From: Bolinopsis microptera
Taxonomy: Eukaryota; Ctenophora; Tentaculata; Lobata; Bolinopsidae
NCBI RefSeq assembly: GCF_026151205.1
Contig: NC_087073.1
Coordinates: 6,097,001-6,161,000 of the forward strand
Length of the DNA: 64,000 bases
Reading direction: 5' to 3'
Shown: piece by piece, positions 1 through 10,900 of the stretch
How positions within the stretch are numbered: the first letter of the stretch is position 1
Layout: every line of letters begins with the position of its first letter
The notes under the pieces: generated by a model
Database searches by the model: none
What the model was told of the DNA's origin: nothing
What the model saw: only the letters and a program-made list of their open reading frames with translations
Position numbers and translations under genes: made by a program

Positions 1-798
1 GGTATCTTTGGTTGCACTGAATTAGTCTAAGTTACGAATAATTCTCTTTAATAATAATAGTTAAATGTAACTCAGAAAGGCTTTCTTGTAGTTTTAGTAG
101 GTATTTCTATTTATAAATAGCTAAGATAAGTAGCATCCGCTAACTAAACCACAAACTGCTATTTTGTTTTGACTTGTTTGAAACCTGATATGGACACAAT
201 TAAAAAGAATGTATGATGTAGTAGAAGACATTTTACTAGCTGGCCCTTGGCGCCTCTAGTCCTATCTGAGTACGCACGTGCGGTTTGACACTGCGCGTGT
301 ACCGGCCTTTAGTTGTACACTCATTTATAATTTACCGTTTTAGTTTGCTGTGACTTGAATGTAAAGCGTAACGAATGTGGATGTGTTCGTCACGTCTGCT
401 ATGCTTGGTATAATATTGCTTGGTGTAATAGTTGCAAATCTTGCTTACATTATAAGTAGTGTCACATAGTGAGTTAGAACTTAAAAGCTTGGTGCTTGGT
501 GCTTGTCCAACTGGAATGAAGACATGCATTTCATACCTACCCGATCCATTTTTATTAGGACCGTGTTGTGTTGATATGACATGTTGATATATCAACTGTG
601 GTACGAAACAGGGAGTTGCTAGGTGTTACGTTGGGAGCTATAAATATACATAATTTACATGCCTTTCTGTGTGACTTCAATCTTATTTCAGGTGTATCTC
701 GGCTCATGGTTATCGTAGGGTGATAATTCTTTTTTCAACCGGTTTTTAAAAACCGGTCTCCTCTCCATTGGTTATAGGCTCGTTCGTATCGTAAATTG
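1..798. other. Non-coding, no gene seen
   Basis: AT-rich sequence without an open frame that resembles a protein. Around 240-310 there is a short GC-richer stretch. No splice-bounded exon of the neighbouring receptor gene was recognised here, although its missing signal-peptide exon could lie in this stretch or off the window. Confidence 0.5.
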
Positions 799-1667
799 TT
801 ACCTTATCGGACCTTATTTGGACGGACTTTACTTGAACGCTGGAGGCCCTAGCGTTCATCTTAATGTCCGTTCAAATAAAGTCCGTTCAATTAATGTCCG
901 TCCAAGTTAAAGTCCGTTGAAATTTTTTCAAAAATTTTTTCATTTCGAACTTTTTGTCCAGAATATGACAACTTTGAGAAATTTATTGTGCCGTAAGTTA
1001 ACGATGGAAAGGTTCTCCTTGGTCTGCCGGAGGCACAGAAAACTCTACTAGTATATGATATTTTCAAGGGTCACTTGGCGGAAAAAAGTCAACGAAATTA
1101 TGGCACTCAACAACATAGTTCATGAACTAGTCCCCGCCAACATGACAAACTTGTTCCAGCCTCTAGATATTACGGTAAATCGTGTTTCCAAGGACATTGT
1201 CCGACGTTGTTATAGTTCATATTACTCGGGGGCGGTCATGAAACAGTGCTAGGAAAGCTCCACGTGATGTTAAGGTTAACCTAAGTTGTCTAAGATAAAA
1301 ACCACTTCACGCCGAATGGCTTGTAAAAGTTAACACTGAAATGCAGGACCGGGGTAGTTTGATAAAAAAGGTTTCCATAAAGCTAGAAATCACTGATGCT
1401 TAACCCATTTGATGAAGATAATATGTGATATTAGACACTGATCATGTACACATATTTTAACATTTTTACTGCTCAATGACTGCTTTTCTTACTTACTGTA
1501 TAAAAAATGGATTTAAAAATCATTTGCTGAAATTAAAAAAACGTCAAAAAAATTGAAAAAATTCGGATTTTTGATGGTTTTGAATGCCTTCGAGCGTTCA
1601 TATTAATGTCCGTTCATAATTATGTCCGTTTATGTAATGTCCGTCCAAATAAGGTCCGATAAGGTAA
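799..1667 (+). mobile_element. Degenerate pogo/Tigger-like DNA transposon
   Basis: An 869-bp element is bounded by 29-bp perfect terminal inverted repeats (799-827 and 1639-1667) that begin TTACCTTATCGGACC. Directly repeated subterminal blocks related to AGCGTTCATNTTAATGTCC occur near each end. Inside, 1036-1250 encodes the end of a DDE transposase. One frame reads LLVYDIFKGHLAEK, which resembles the segment with the second catalytic Asp, and after a frameshift near 1087 another frame reads HELVPANMTNLFQPLDITVN, which matches the conserved PAN-T-xLQPLD block of the DDE_1 (pogo/jerky) family. The rest of the transposase is missing, so the copy is inactive. A TA target duplication is not intact at the left end. 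Confidence 0.8.
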
Positions 1668-2212
1668 TGTATTCTTAATTAGTAATTTAGTCGCTCATTT
1701 TACCTGTATTTCTATATGCGCGGATCAGAGCAACTCACATAATTGACGTCACAGGTTCAAATTGTTTTAGCTGGATATCTCGGCGCGCGAATGAAATACA
1801 ACTTTGCGGATTTCACTAAAGTGGTTTATACGATTAATGTAATAAAAGGATTTGCACGAGAAAAAAACTTTTTCTAAGGTCCCCTCATCCTTTAAATTTC
1901 CTTGAATACGTCTGGATGTTATGTCTGAAGAAGACTATTTGATAAAACAGTACCAATAATTAAAGAATTAGTACAAAATACCAATAATTAAAGAATTAGT
2001 ACCAATAATTAAAGAATTAGTACCAATATTTAAAGAATTAACAATACGGTCAGAACAGATTCAGTAATGTTTTAACATACACTTTCTTCTGTTGCTGATG
2101 TATTCCAAGTCTTTCAAAACTAAGCGTGTAGTGCAACTTTAAAAACCCAATTTCCGATTTTTTTACACAAATTAGGACCAGGAGAACTTCGCATAAACAT
2201 TAATTGTTCCAG
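1668..2212. other. Upstream or intronic DNA of receptor gene
   Basis: No gene recognised. It holds the 22-bp tandem repeat at 1950-2041. The sequence ends with the splice acceptor (TTGTTCCAG) of the first receptor exon I can read. Confidence 0.5.
1950..2041. repeat. Short tandem repeat, about 4 units of 22-25 bp
   Basis: Units read ACCAATAATTAAAGAATTAG with small variations. The array lies about 170 bp upstream of the first recognised exon of the receptor gene. Confidence 0.85.
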
Positions 2213-5200
2213 ATTGGGAGTTTAAGGACGCGATTCTAGTTCGACAACATGACAACGGAACTGTAACTCCGTCCGGAGATGAAGGACTGTTGTATGTTAC
2301 ACTCGTCAACAAGGAAACCGGAGAGGAGAAGAGAGGGACAGTGTGTGGTTATTATGTTTTGGACACTGCACCTCGTCTCTTCTGTCAGAATATGGGATAC
2401 CCTGTTAAAGAACCAGCTACTGGCAGGACTCCAAGTTACAAATATGTTTCTGAGTAAGTTTTTAATTAAGTTACCATGATTATCATAAGTTTGAGGACAT
2501 CGAACGATTTGATTTTTAAATATATTTAAGTTTGACAGATTTACTGAGTCAACTTTATAGGAGTTGGTTGGATTTGAACGATGTTCCAATGACTGATGTG
2601 GAGTGTGACGATGACGATAAGAACATCTCGGACTGTAGTGTTAGCTTCAGCATACGCAACTGTGATCATAGAAGCGATGTCTGGCTGCAGTGTAAAGGTA
2701 AAATTGTAGTGTTATTCACGAATATAATCATAGCATTACAGTCATCCTACCATATCGGACTTTATTTGTAGGGCAATTATGTTCCCTCGGCAAGATACAA
2801 GCCCATATCCATAGCGTTTTTGCAACAAATAGCTTTAAATAATCATTCTTGTATTATATTATATTATTCTCATTTGTGATAAGAGTAACGTTTTTACTGA
2901 AATAGAGCTTTTAAAACGGCGGAAATTAGGCCAAACATCACTGTAAAAATGATAATTAGTAGTACACATCTCATCTGAAATTATGCTTGGTGTAGCTCGT
3001 TGGGTCTTGGGATAGTATAGGAATTCTGGTTCCTATAATGAGGTAGTTGTCTGTTCACAGATCGCCCTCTAAACTTACAAGGAAATATTTCACATAGATC
3101 CTTGGTATATAAGCAACATTTGACAGAGCATAGTATGGAGTGAGCTATGTGCCCATCCTTGGAGAACCCGGTGGATGTCCTTGCTGTACGGCAGTGTTAA
3201 ACAAGGAACTGAAACCGAAGGGTTCCGTTCAGGCCCTTCACACTTTGTTTCTGTCTAGTTCTAATGTACCGTCACAATAGTGACTTTAATATAAGCAGTT
3301 ACTGTGCAGCAAATATACAGAATTTGTTTAAATAATGACATTGCACTATCTACCCTATCACATACTCACATAACGGAGGTATAATGGCTATTTTAGCTAT
3401 CACATCAGTAAAACAGTGTCAGTCATTAGTATTACGTCCTCTCGAGGTTGTCAGCCTCAAATTTATTTTAAAGGAAAATAAATAAAATGCTATCATTCAG
3501 AAGAATGCTACATTGGAGAACATGGCGGGTTCCTAAAGTACAAATGTCCCCCTACAAGAGAAGACAGAGAGAAGTTCAAGTGTCACAACACGGAAGAGTT
3601 CTACTATGGCCATGACGTGTATTACGCTAACAGGTTTAAACAATCGTTATGCTCTGAGGACCCCTACTACTATCAGGCTTGTAACACAAGGTTTGATGGT
3701 TTCATGATAAGTAGCAGTGATAAATTATGTGAGAATTATTTGTGTCGGAGTGTGAGTGATAGAAATGAAATGATTTTACTTAGCACTTTGAGAACAATGG
3801 GATTGCTTTGTGATGGTATCAAACACTGTGAGGATAATATGGATGAAAAAAATTGTACAGATAAAACTATGTTACGTAGTGGTCTAGCAGTAGATCCTCG
3901 CTTTATATGTAATGATATATGTGACACTTGGTCCTGTGAGGATGAAGCATACTGTAATGGTCTGACTTATGGAATTTATTGTAAGTCCACTTCCAACAGT
4001 GGAACTGTCAATCTTAACAAATACTTTCCTCCAAGTTTTATATGCGATGGATCATATTGGTGTGATTACGGAGAGGATCAGTTCGACTGCAATGCTTTTC
4101 AGTCCTCCGCCGGACTGTACACCGCCGCAGTGACTTCCGCCACAGTGACCGGTTCCCCTTTTGACCAAACAAAGAACACATGTACACACTCTGCTACTGG
4201 TAGACTCGTGCCGGTCCACAACTTCATCAAGTGTGGAGTACTGAGCGGACAAGATTCTCAGGATCCGGATTATAGACAAAATCCGTATATTAAGTATTGT
4301 GAAGACGAAGATCTAAAGAAATATCAAACAAATTGTACAGACCAAGCTAGGGAAGGAGGATCGTGCACTATAGATGGATACAGGTCAACTTTTTCTAAAT
4401 ATATGATTTGCATGGAAGACAAACAAGCTCAAATATGTGATGATCACCTGGAAAGTCAATGTCAGGACATCTCAAAATCATGTGTTAATAAACACAAACA
4501 CGTGATGTGTGACGACCTCCCGGATTGCAATGACAGATCCGATGAAACACACCCAATCTGCCGTAAGCAAACGGAAACCACCTGCCAAAGAAGGGTTGGA
4601 AAAGCAGGTGAATTAAGGTTACCTTTAACCTGGCTAGGTGACGGTATAGAGGACTGTGTAAATGGTATTGATGAACTGGAAATCTGGCCAACATGTGGAA
4701 AGGATAAGTCCCGAAGATTAGTAACCAGCAATAAAACTTGCGAAAATGTTCTCCTGTGCCCCTCAGGAGATCCCGGCTTCGTCGAATTAAACGATCTATG
4801 TGACGGACTTGAAACATGTGGTAATGAGAAAAGAATGTGTTCATTATCCCAACATTCCTCTACAATCTTCACTTCAGTCTCCAGCAAAGGAAATAGCTTT
4901 GTCAAGTATCTATCATTTTGTATGAAAGGACTAAGGAGTATCAGCTATCTCAAAAAGGACAACTGCGCACAAGAGCGTTTCATCTTTCCAGATCATCACT
5001 TTTTTGGAGTGGACACAAAAACAGAGTTGCATCTCCCTGACAGTAAGCAACATTGTGACCACATGTATGGGGAGCAATATGTCTTCACTAGCTGCACAGA
5101 TAGATGTAAAAACTCAACCTGCCCACTAAAGAACCTGCCAAAATACGATGCTTGTTCTAATCAATACCCTAATAGGATAGGAACCATTGCCAACAACAAA

Positions 5201-6856
5201 TACCTGGTGTTCTTCACCAAATCACGCGAAAACTTATACTCGAATAAGTATTTTGTGTGCGATAATAATGTCACATGTATAAATTATTCTCAAGTTTGTG
5301 ATTTGGTTGATAATTGCGGCGACAGATCTGACGAGTTGGCATGTACAAATGGTTTCATATGCGACTCTACTCGTATCATTACCAAAGTTAAGAAATGTGA
5401 TGATAAGTTCGATTGCTTCGACATGTCTGACGAATGTAATCTGGAGTGCTCAAGACAGATACTGGAAAACGTAGCTCTGAAAGTAAGCTCATTAGTCATA
5501 GGGGGGCTAGCTGTTTTAGCAAACCTGATCATAATGGTAAAGAACATAGGATCTCTGAAACACTGCAGGACATCTGTTTCCTTGGCTAACAAATCTCTGA
5601 TAATCTTGATATCTTTGGGAGACTTCTTAGTGGGTTGCTATTTGTTAGTCATAGCAATATATGACGCGGTTATTTTCAAGAAAGACTACTGCAAAAGTCA
5701 AATTGAATGGATGACTAGCCTTCAGTGCTCCACAATAGGTGTTGTCAGTACCATAGGATCCCAGATCTCCTTATTTGCCATGGCAGGGTTGAGCACCATT
5801 AGGCTAAATGGAATAAGAGGTTCACTCAGAGTCCCAGGTGAAGTCAACTTTGCAAAATCTGTTAAGGTGGCACTAGGGGTACTTTGCATCGTGATGACAT
5901 CTGCAGCCATTGCCATCGCACCAATAATTAGCTCATTTGAAAACTTTTTTGTAAACGGATACAAATTTTCTGATGAGCTTAGACTTTTTATCGGAACTCA
6001 AACCAAACAAGAAGTCCTCGCAGTCCTTGAAGCTTACTATGGACGGATGAAAGGAAAAAACCTGAGTTGGGAAACGATCCTAAAGATGTACCGTGGCATG
6101 TTCTCTCATGATGTAGGATATCCAGACCACACCGATACAGTCACAAAGCTTGATTTCTATGGCAATGACGGTGTATGCCTCTTTAAGTATTTTGTCGACA
6201 ACAACGACCCCCAGAGAAACTTCGTTTGGGCGATACTCACCGTAAACTTTGTCTGCTTCCTATTCATTTCAATATCATACATTTTAATAGGAATTGTTTC
6301 TAGAAATTCCTCAAAAGGTCTTGCTAATCCACAGAACAATCGACAAATTAGTAATCGAAACCGAAAAATGGGTAGAAGGATAACAATCATCATCACTACT
6401 GACTTCTGTTGTTGGGTGCCTTTCATCGTTATCTGTGTGCTACACTCCCTAGAAGTGTTTGATGCAACTCCATGGTACAGTATATTCTCAATGATCATCT
6501 TGCCAATAAATTCTGTGATAAACCCATTCCTTTATGAAGATTTTTTCACAGGACTACTCAGAGCATCTTTTAACTCAACCTCAGCCAGAATCACCAATTC
6601 ATCCATTTACCAAACTTTCATCGCACGTCTCAGTACTGCCCAACCTGAAGTTATTGAGATGGAGCAGATAGAAGTTCCAAGAAGAGAACCTGCTAGTAGT
6701 GTTCTCAGTACTGCCCAACCTGAAGTTATTGAGATGGAGCAGATAGAAGTTCCAAGAAGAGAACCTGCTAGTAGTGTTCTCAGTACAGAAGAAAAGCAGA
6801 AAGAACCTGTCGAACCGAAGACAATAGCTGATATTCCATCACGCGGTGATATGTAG
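2213..6856 (+). CDS. SRCR/LDL-receptor-A/7TM G-protein-coupled receptor, 5' partial
   Basis: Three phase-consistent exons (2213-2453, 2561-2697, 3501-6856, stop TAG) encode about 1240 residues. Exons 1-2 form one scavenger-receptor Cys-rich domain (RGTVCGYYVLDTAPRLFCQ, then DVECDDDDKNISDCS and NCDHRSDVWLQC). Exon 3 carries about seven LDL-receptor class A modules; the two next to the membrane are most canonical (CGDRSDELAC, CFDMSDEC). A rhodopsin-family 7TM core follows (about 5475-6540) with TM2 Asp in SLGDFL, TM6 CWVP and TM7 NPFLY. The TM3 DRY position reads TIRL, so the acidic residue is absent. LDLa ectodomains joined to a class A core occur in RXFP relaxin receptors and snail GRL101, but no leucine-rich repeats are seen here. 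Ligand and G protein are unknown. The signal-peptide exon was not found. Confidence 0.88.
6629..6778 (+). repeat. 75-bp perfect tandem duplication in receptor tail
   Basis: Two identical 75-bp copies encode a 25-residue repeat in the cytoplasmic tail (STAQPEVIEMEQIEVPRRE at its core). The unit length is a multiple of three, so the frame is kept. Complete nucleotide identity suggests a recent duplication. Confidence 0.95.
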
Positions 6857-7973
6857 GTGATGGAGTTACCGGTCTCCAAAACCAAGCTAGAGATAAAGAA
6901 GGGGAATCATCTTCAGCAAACGTTACAGGCGAGGACAGGTGTGCTTGGTTAAAAGGAACAGCTGATGATGTGATAGTTAAGGTACATTCTCCATTGGTGC
7001 AGCAGAGAAATGATCCTGAAGTCATCTCTCAAACCATCAACAAAGATGCAGAGGTAAAAACGATGTAGCGATGTTAAAGATGTAGAGCTGCGACTAACGG
7101 AAGACGTTATTACTAATGTGCATTCTGAGGAGGTGCAGCACATACAAGATCCTAAAATTCGTCCTCAAATCACGGACAAAGATCTTAATCAGAGTGAACC
7201 TCGTGGTATAGTTTCGAACTTGAGTGGAAATATTTGTGTATATTGATAGCTTGGGATGAGGTTTTTGTTCATCTTGACTGAAACTGTAAGAAAAGTAAAA
7301 TGTATGAACTTATGCAGTGAAACCTCTTTATACTGGGCTTATGCAACTCGATATGCACTCATTTTATATGCAATAAGCGATGTGAGCTCTGATGAATCAC
7401 CAACTGTCCAAACTCCAAACACAGATCGGGGGAAGAAATGAGCACGGTGTAAAGAGGTTCACGGTAAATATACATTTTTATATTGACATAAAATTGAGAT
7501 GAACGCTAATATAATTTTGAAAAAATTGCGAAAAAAGCTAGTACGGAAATTGCTATTTAAATATTTGCTGAAGTTATTTATACGTGATACGAGGAACTGA
7601 AACCGCTAGACTCCATGCTTAGCTGGCTCCATTCTGTGTTTATGTTAATGAATGACATATTTCTTTTAATTTATATACAGTAAATCAACTGTACCAGTTA
7701 CATTTATTCTCCATTATATCTAACATGACGTACTGCAGTACGACACATTAAGATAACTGATTCGGTTGCGAAATTTCGAGTTTTACTGTTAACATATGCG
7801 ATTTTAGATTATTTCCTGAATAGATATTTGACAGATTTGGTGAACTTTTTCCCCCAGTGACCAATAATAAGTTCGATAACTGAGGATGGTATGAGACCAA
7901 ATTGAGGTACTACCGGAAGTCAAAATCCCAGAAAAAATGGAAAAATCGTATTGTCCTTTTCTCTGTGCCATTT
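6857..7973. other. Receptor 3' flank with decayed coding-like sequence
   Basis: After the receptor stop, 6850-7067 is open in a shifted frame and contains DDVIVKVHSPLVQQ; 7104-7210 contains a diverged relative, EDVITNVHSEEVQH. They look like two copies of a former tail repeat lost to frameshifts or stops, but could be 3' UTR. The rest (about 7250-7970) is intergenic. A minus-strand AATAAA at 7703-7708 lies about 270 bp past the stop of the next gene and may serve it. Confidence 0.4.
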
Positions 7974-10900
7974 TCAATTTTTTCTGGATCGAAATTTCAC
8001 GAAGCAAATAATGAACGACACAAAAATGTGGCTGACCAGGCGTTTGTTGTTGTGTTTTCTCTGTTTTTCATCCTCACAACTCTCTGCCAAAACCATCTTG
8101 AGGTGTTTTTCAAACGAGTCACTCTTCGCTTTCTCCCCCTGAAACATCACAGTTGTGAGCTAACTTTGACAGCTACTGATTTAAAACAAACTGTTCCCGG
8201 AATAAGCTCTGGCTCTGAAGAACTTACATTCCAGGGCAGGGGTTAATCTCTTAAATTTTTACAAACCTGAAGTCGCCATTTCAGAGAAGCGATGGTTTTG
8301 GTTTTATGTCCAGAGTCCTGTTTCAGTTTGTTGATCTGGCCTGCAAGTTCATTCTTTTCAGATGTCATATCAGCTATTTTGTTGGATTCAAGCCCAGTCT
8401 CCTTTACAGCTGCTGTCTCTGCCTGCTTGAAATACTTAGTTGTTAACTGGTATAATTTCACATACGCTATATTCGGAATGCTGTAATATTAGAATGACAG
8501 AATTCTGTAATGTTAGAATTCTGTAATATTAGAATGCTCTAATAATAGAATGCTAGAATTCTGTAATGTTAGAATGCTGTGCTACACACGGAGATGCTCT
8601 TGCGAAGAAGTGTGGTCTGTATTTTAGACAGATCAAAATTCAAACACATTACACAGGAAGCTTGAAAACAGTTTTTATAAACAGTTTCAAAGCCTTCCAT
8701 TCAACCTACAGTTGGCACAGCAATTTCACCAGCATTCGCTACAGCTAGCTGAGCCACATTAATTGCAGCTCCCTCAAAATAACTTCTCTTCTCCGCTTCT
8801 TGACATCGTGTCAGTAAAACCTTCATTTCTTTCTCTTTCTCTTCCTTCAAGCTTTCTAGTTTTGTCTGCAAATATTCATCGCTAAATAAAACTTACGGCC
8901 ATTTCAAGAACAATTGTTGGAGAAAAGAGCCTAGACAGATCGAGAATAGTCTGTGAAACTGTTACAACTATAACTGAACAATGTTAACATACAATGTATG
9001 TTAAATGTTAATAACATACATTTAGGTCTGCTTGAGACTTGCTTAATCGCTCATTGTTTTCTTTTATTGAAGTAGCCTTGGTTTTCTCCAGCTCTAAAGC
9101 AAGTTCCAGCTTCTTTTTGATCTCATCATTACCCTCAACCTTGTCCTCAAACGAGGCGAGCCTAGGAATAATTTGATATTTGAAAGATTTACAAGTACAT
9201 GTTTCCGCTAGTGATAAATGATATAGTTTATACTTATAGATGTATAATGTATATGATTTTAGTTTTACTGATAAATTACTGGTTAAAACCAAGCTTCAAA
9301 GCCATTCAGTCTGATTCGATCTAACATAAGAAATTTGGCGATCTGATGGACATGCAACACTGAGGTTCAAACGTTGGACTCCAACGCCTGTGTGCATAAG
9401 ACGAATACAAGACAAAGTCCTTATTCAGTCCAAAAGTTAAATAATGGACCACACGTGTTCACTAAAATCACCTGTCTTTGTACGATTGGATAGTTTCTTG
9501 TGCGTCCGGTGGTAGTTCAGCAAGTGTCTTTACTTCCAACTCAGATATCTGTTTTCTCAGTTCAGCAATAATCTAAGAAACTTATTATTAGCCATCTATC
9601 AAATCTTACCTGTTAGCATATGCTTCGTGACCAATTTTCAAGATCTAAGCCTAACAAACTATTCGAAACTTACATCTTGTTTGCTTTGTAACTCTGTTTG
9701 ATGAGATTTGGAGTTAGCTTCTGTCAGTTTCTTCTCATCTTCAAACTTCTTCTCATTTTCTTCTTCCTTTTTCACCATCTTCTCCTGTATGGACGTAACT
9801 TCTTCTTTACTGCTGTTCAACTGAAAGATAATAGTATGAAGCCCCAAGGCAACACGAAGAAGAGCTCTTTTCCGCTTGTTTTTGCTTGACTGAGTTAGCA
9901 AGATTTGAAATACTGATATAACATCGAATCATAGTTACTTAGCTTTTCAGAAAATACCAACCTCCGAATTTAGCTGTTCCAGATTGTTCTTGAGATCAAT
10001 ACGTTCTTTACTGGCAGTCTCCTCTACCAGATGCTTTGTTTTCTCTGCCTCTTGACACCTTATCAGTAGAGATTTGTTTTCTTTCTCTTTCTCTTCTTTT
10101 ACATTCGATAGCTTTGTCTGCGGATAGAAATGTAGTCACAAGTCGTAACCTTTCAGTTTAATAATACAAATCAGCATTATTGGGGGGGGGGGGGGGGGGG
10201 GGGGGCCACTATTCACCCAGACAACTCCCAACAAATAAACCAATCTGTGGGTAAGATGGAAAATGAAAATAAAAACTAACACTCATGTCTGCCAGGGATT
10301 GATTTAATCTATGAAGGTCTTCTTGAAGTGAAGTAGCTCTAGTTCTCTCCAGCTCAACTGATAGTTCCAGTTTATTCTTCAGTTCATCCTTACTTTCAAC
10401 TTCTAGCTCCAGTGTGACCAGTCTGCAATATCATCACTCATCAGTTAAGCTAAATTACTATAGTAGAACTTTGAATATCTTTGAAGAACTAAAAGTAAAA
10501 TGTTTAACATTTTATATGGGATTTACCTATCTTGAGCAACTAGGTTAAGGTGTTTGTAAGGATCCCCATTTTGTGCCGGTTTTTATTAGTACAAAACTGT
10601 TGTATTACCTGTCTTGGAATGTCTGGATAGTTTGTTGAGCATCTTGTGGTAAATCAGCTATAGTTTTTGCTTCTAAGTCTGTTATCTGTTTCCTCAAATC
10701 AGCAATTACCTGACGGGTGACAAGTTGTGAAAGCCAAATACACAGCGATAACAGAGAAAGTTTGAAATTGTTTTAAGCATTGTTTTATTTATAATACAAT
10801 ATATTTCGAATTAAAACTTACATCTTGTTTGCTTTGTAACTCTGTTTGATGAGACTTGGAGTTAGCTTCTGTTAGTTTCTTCTCATCTTCAATCTTCTTC

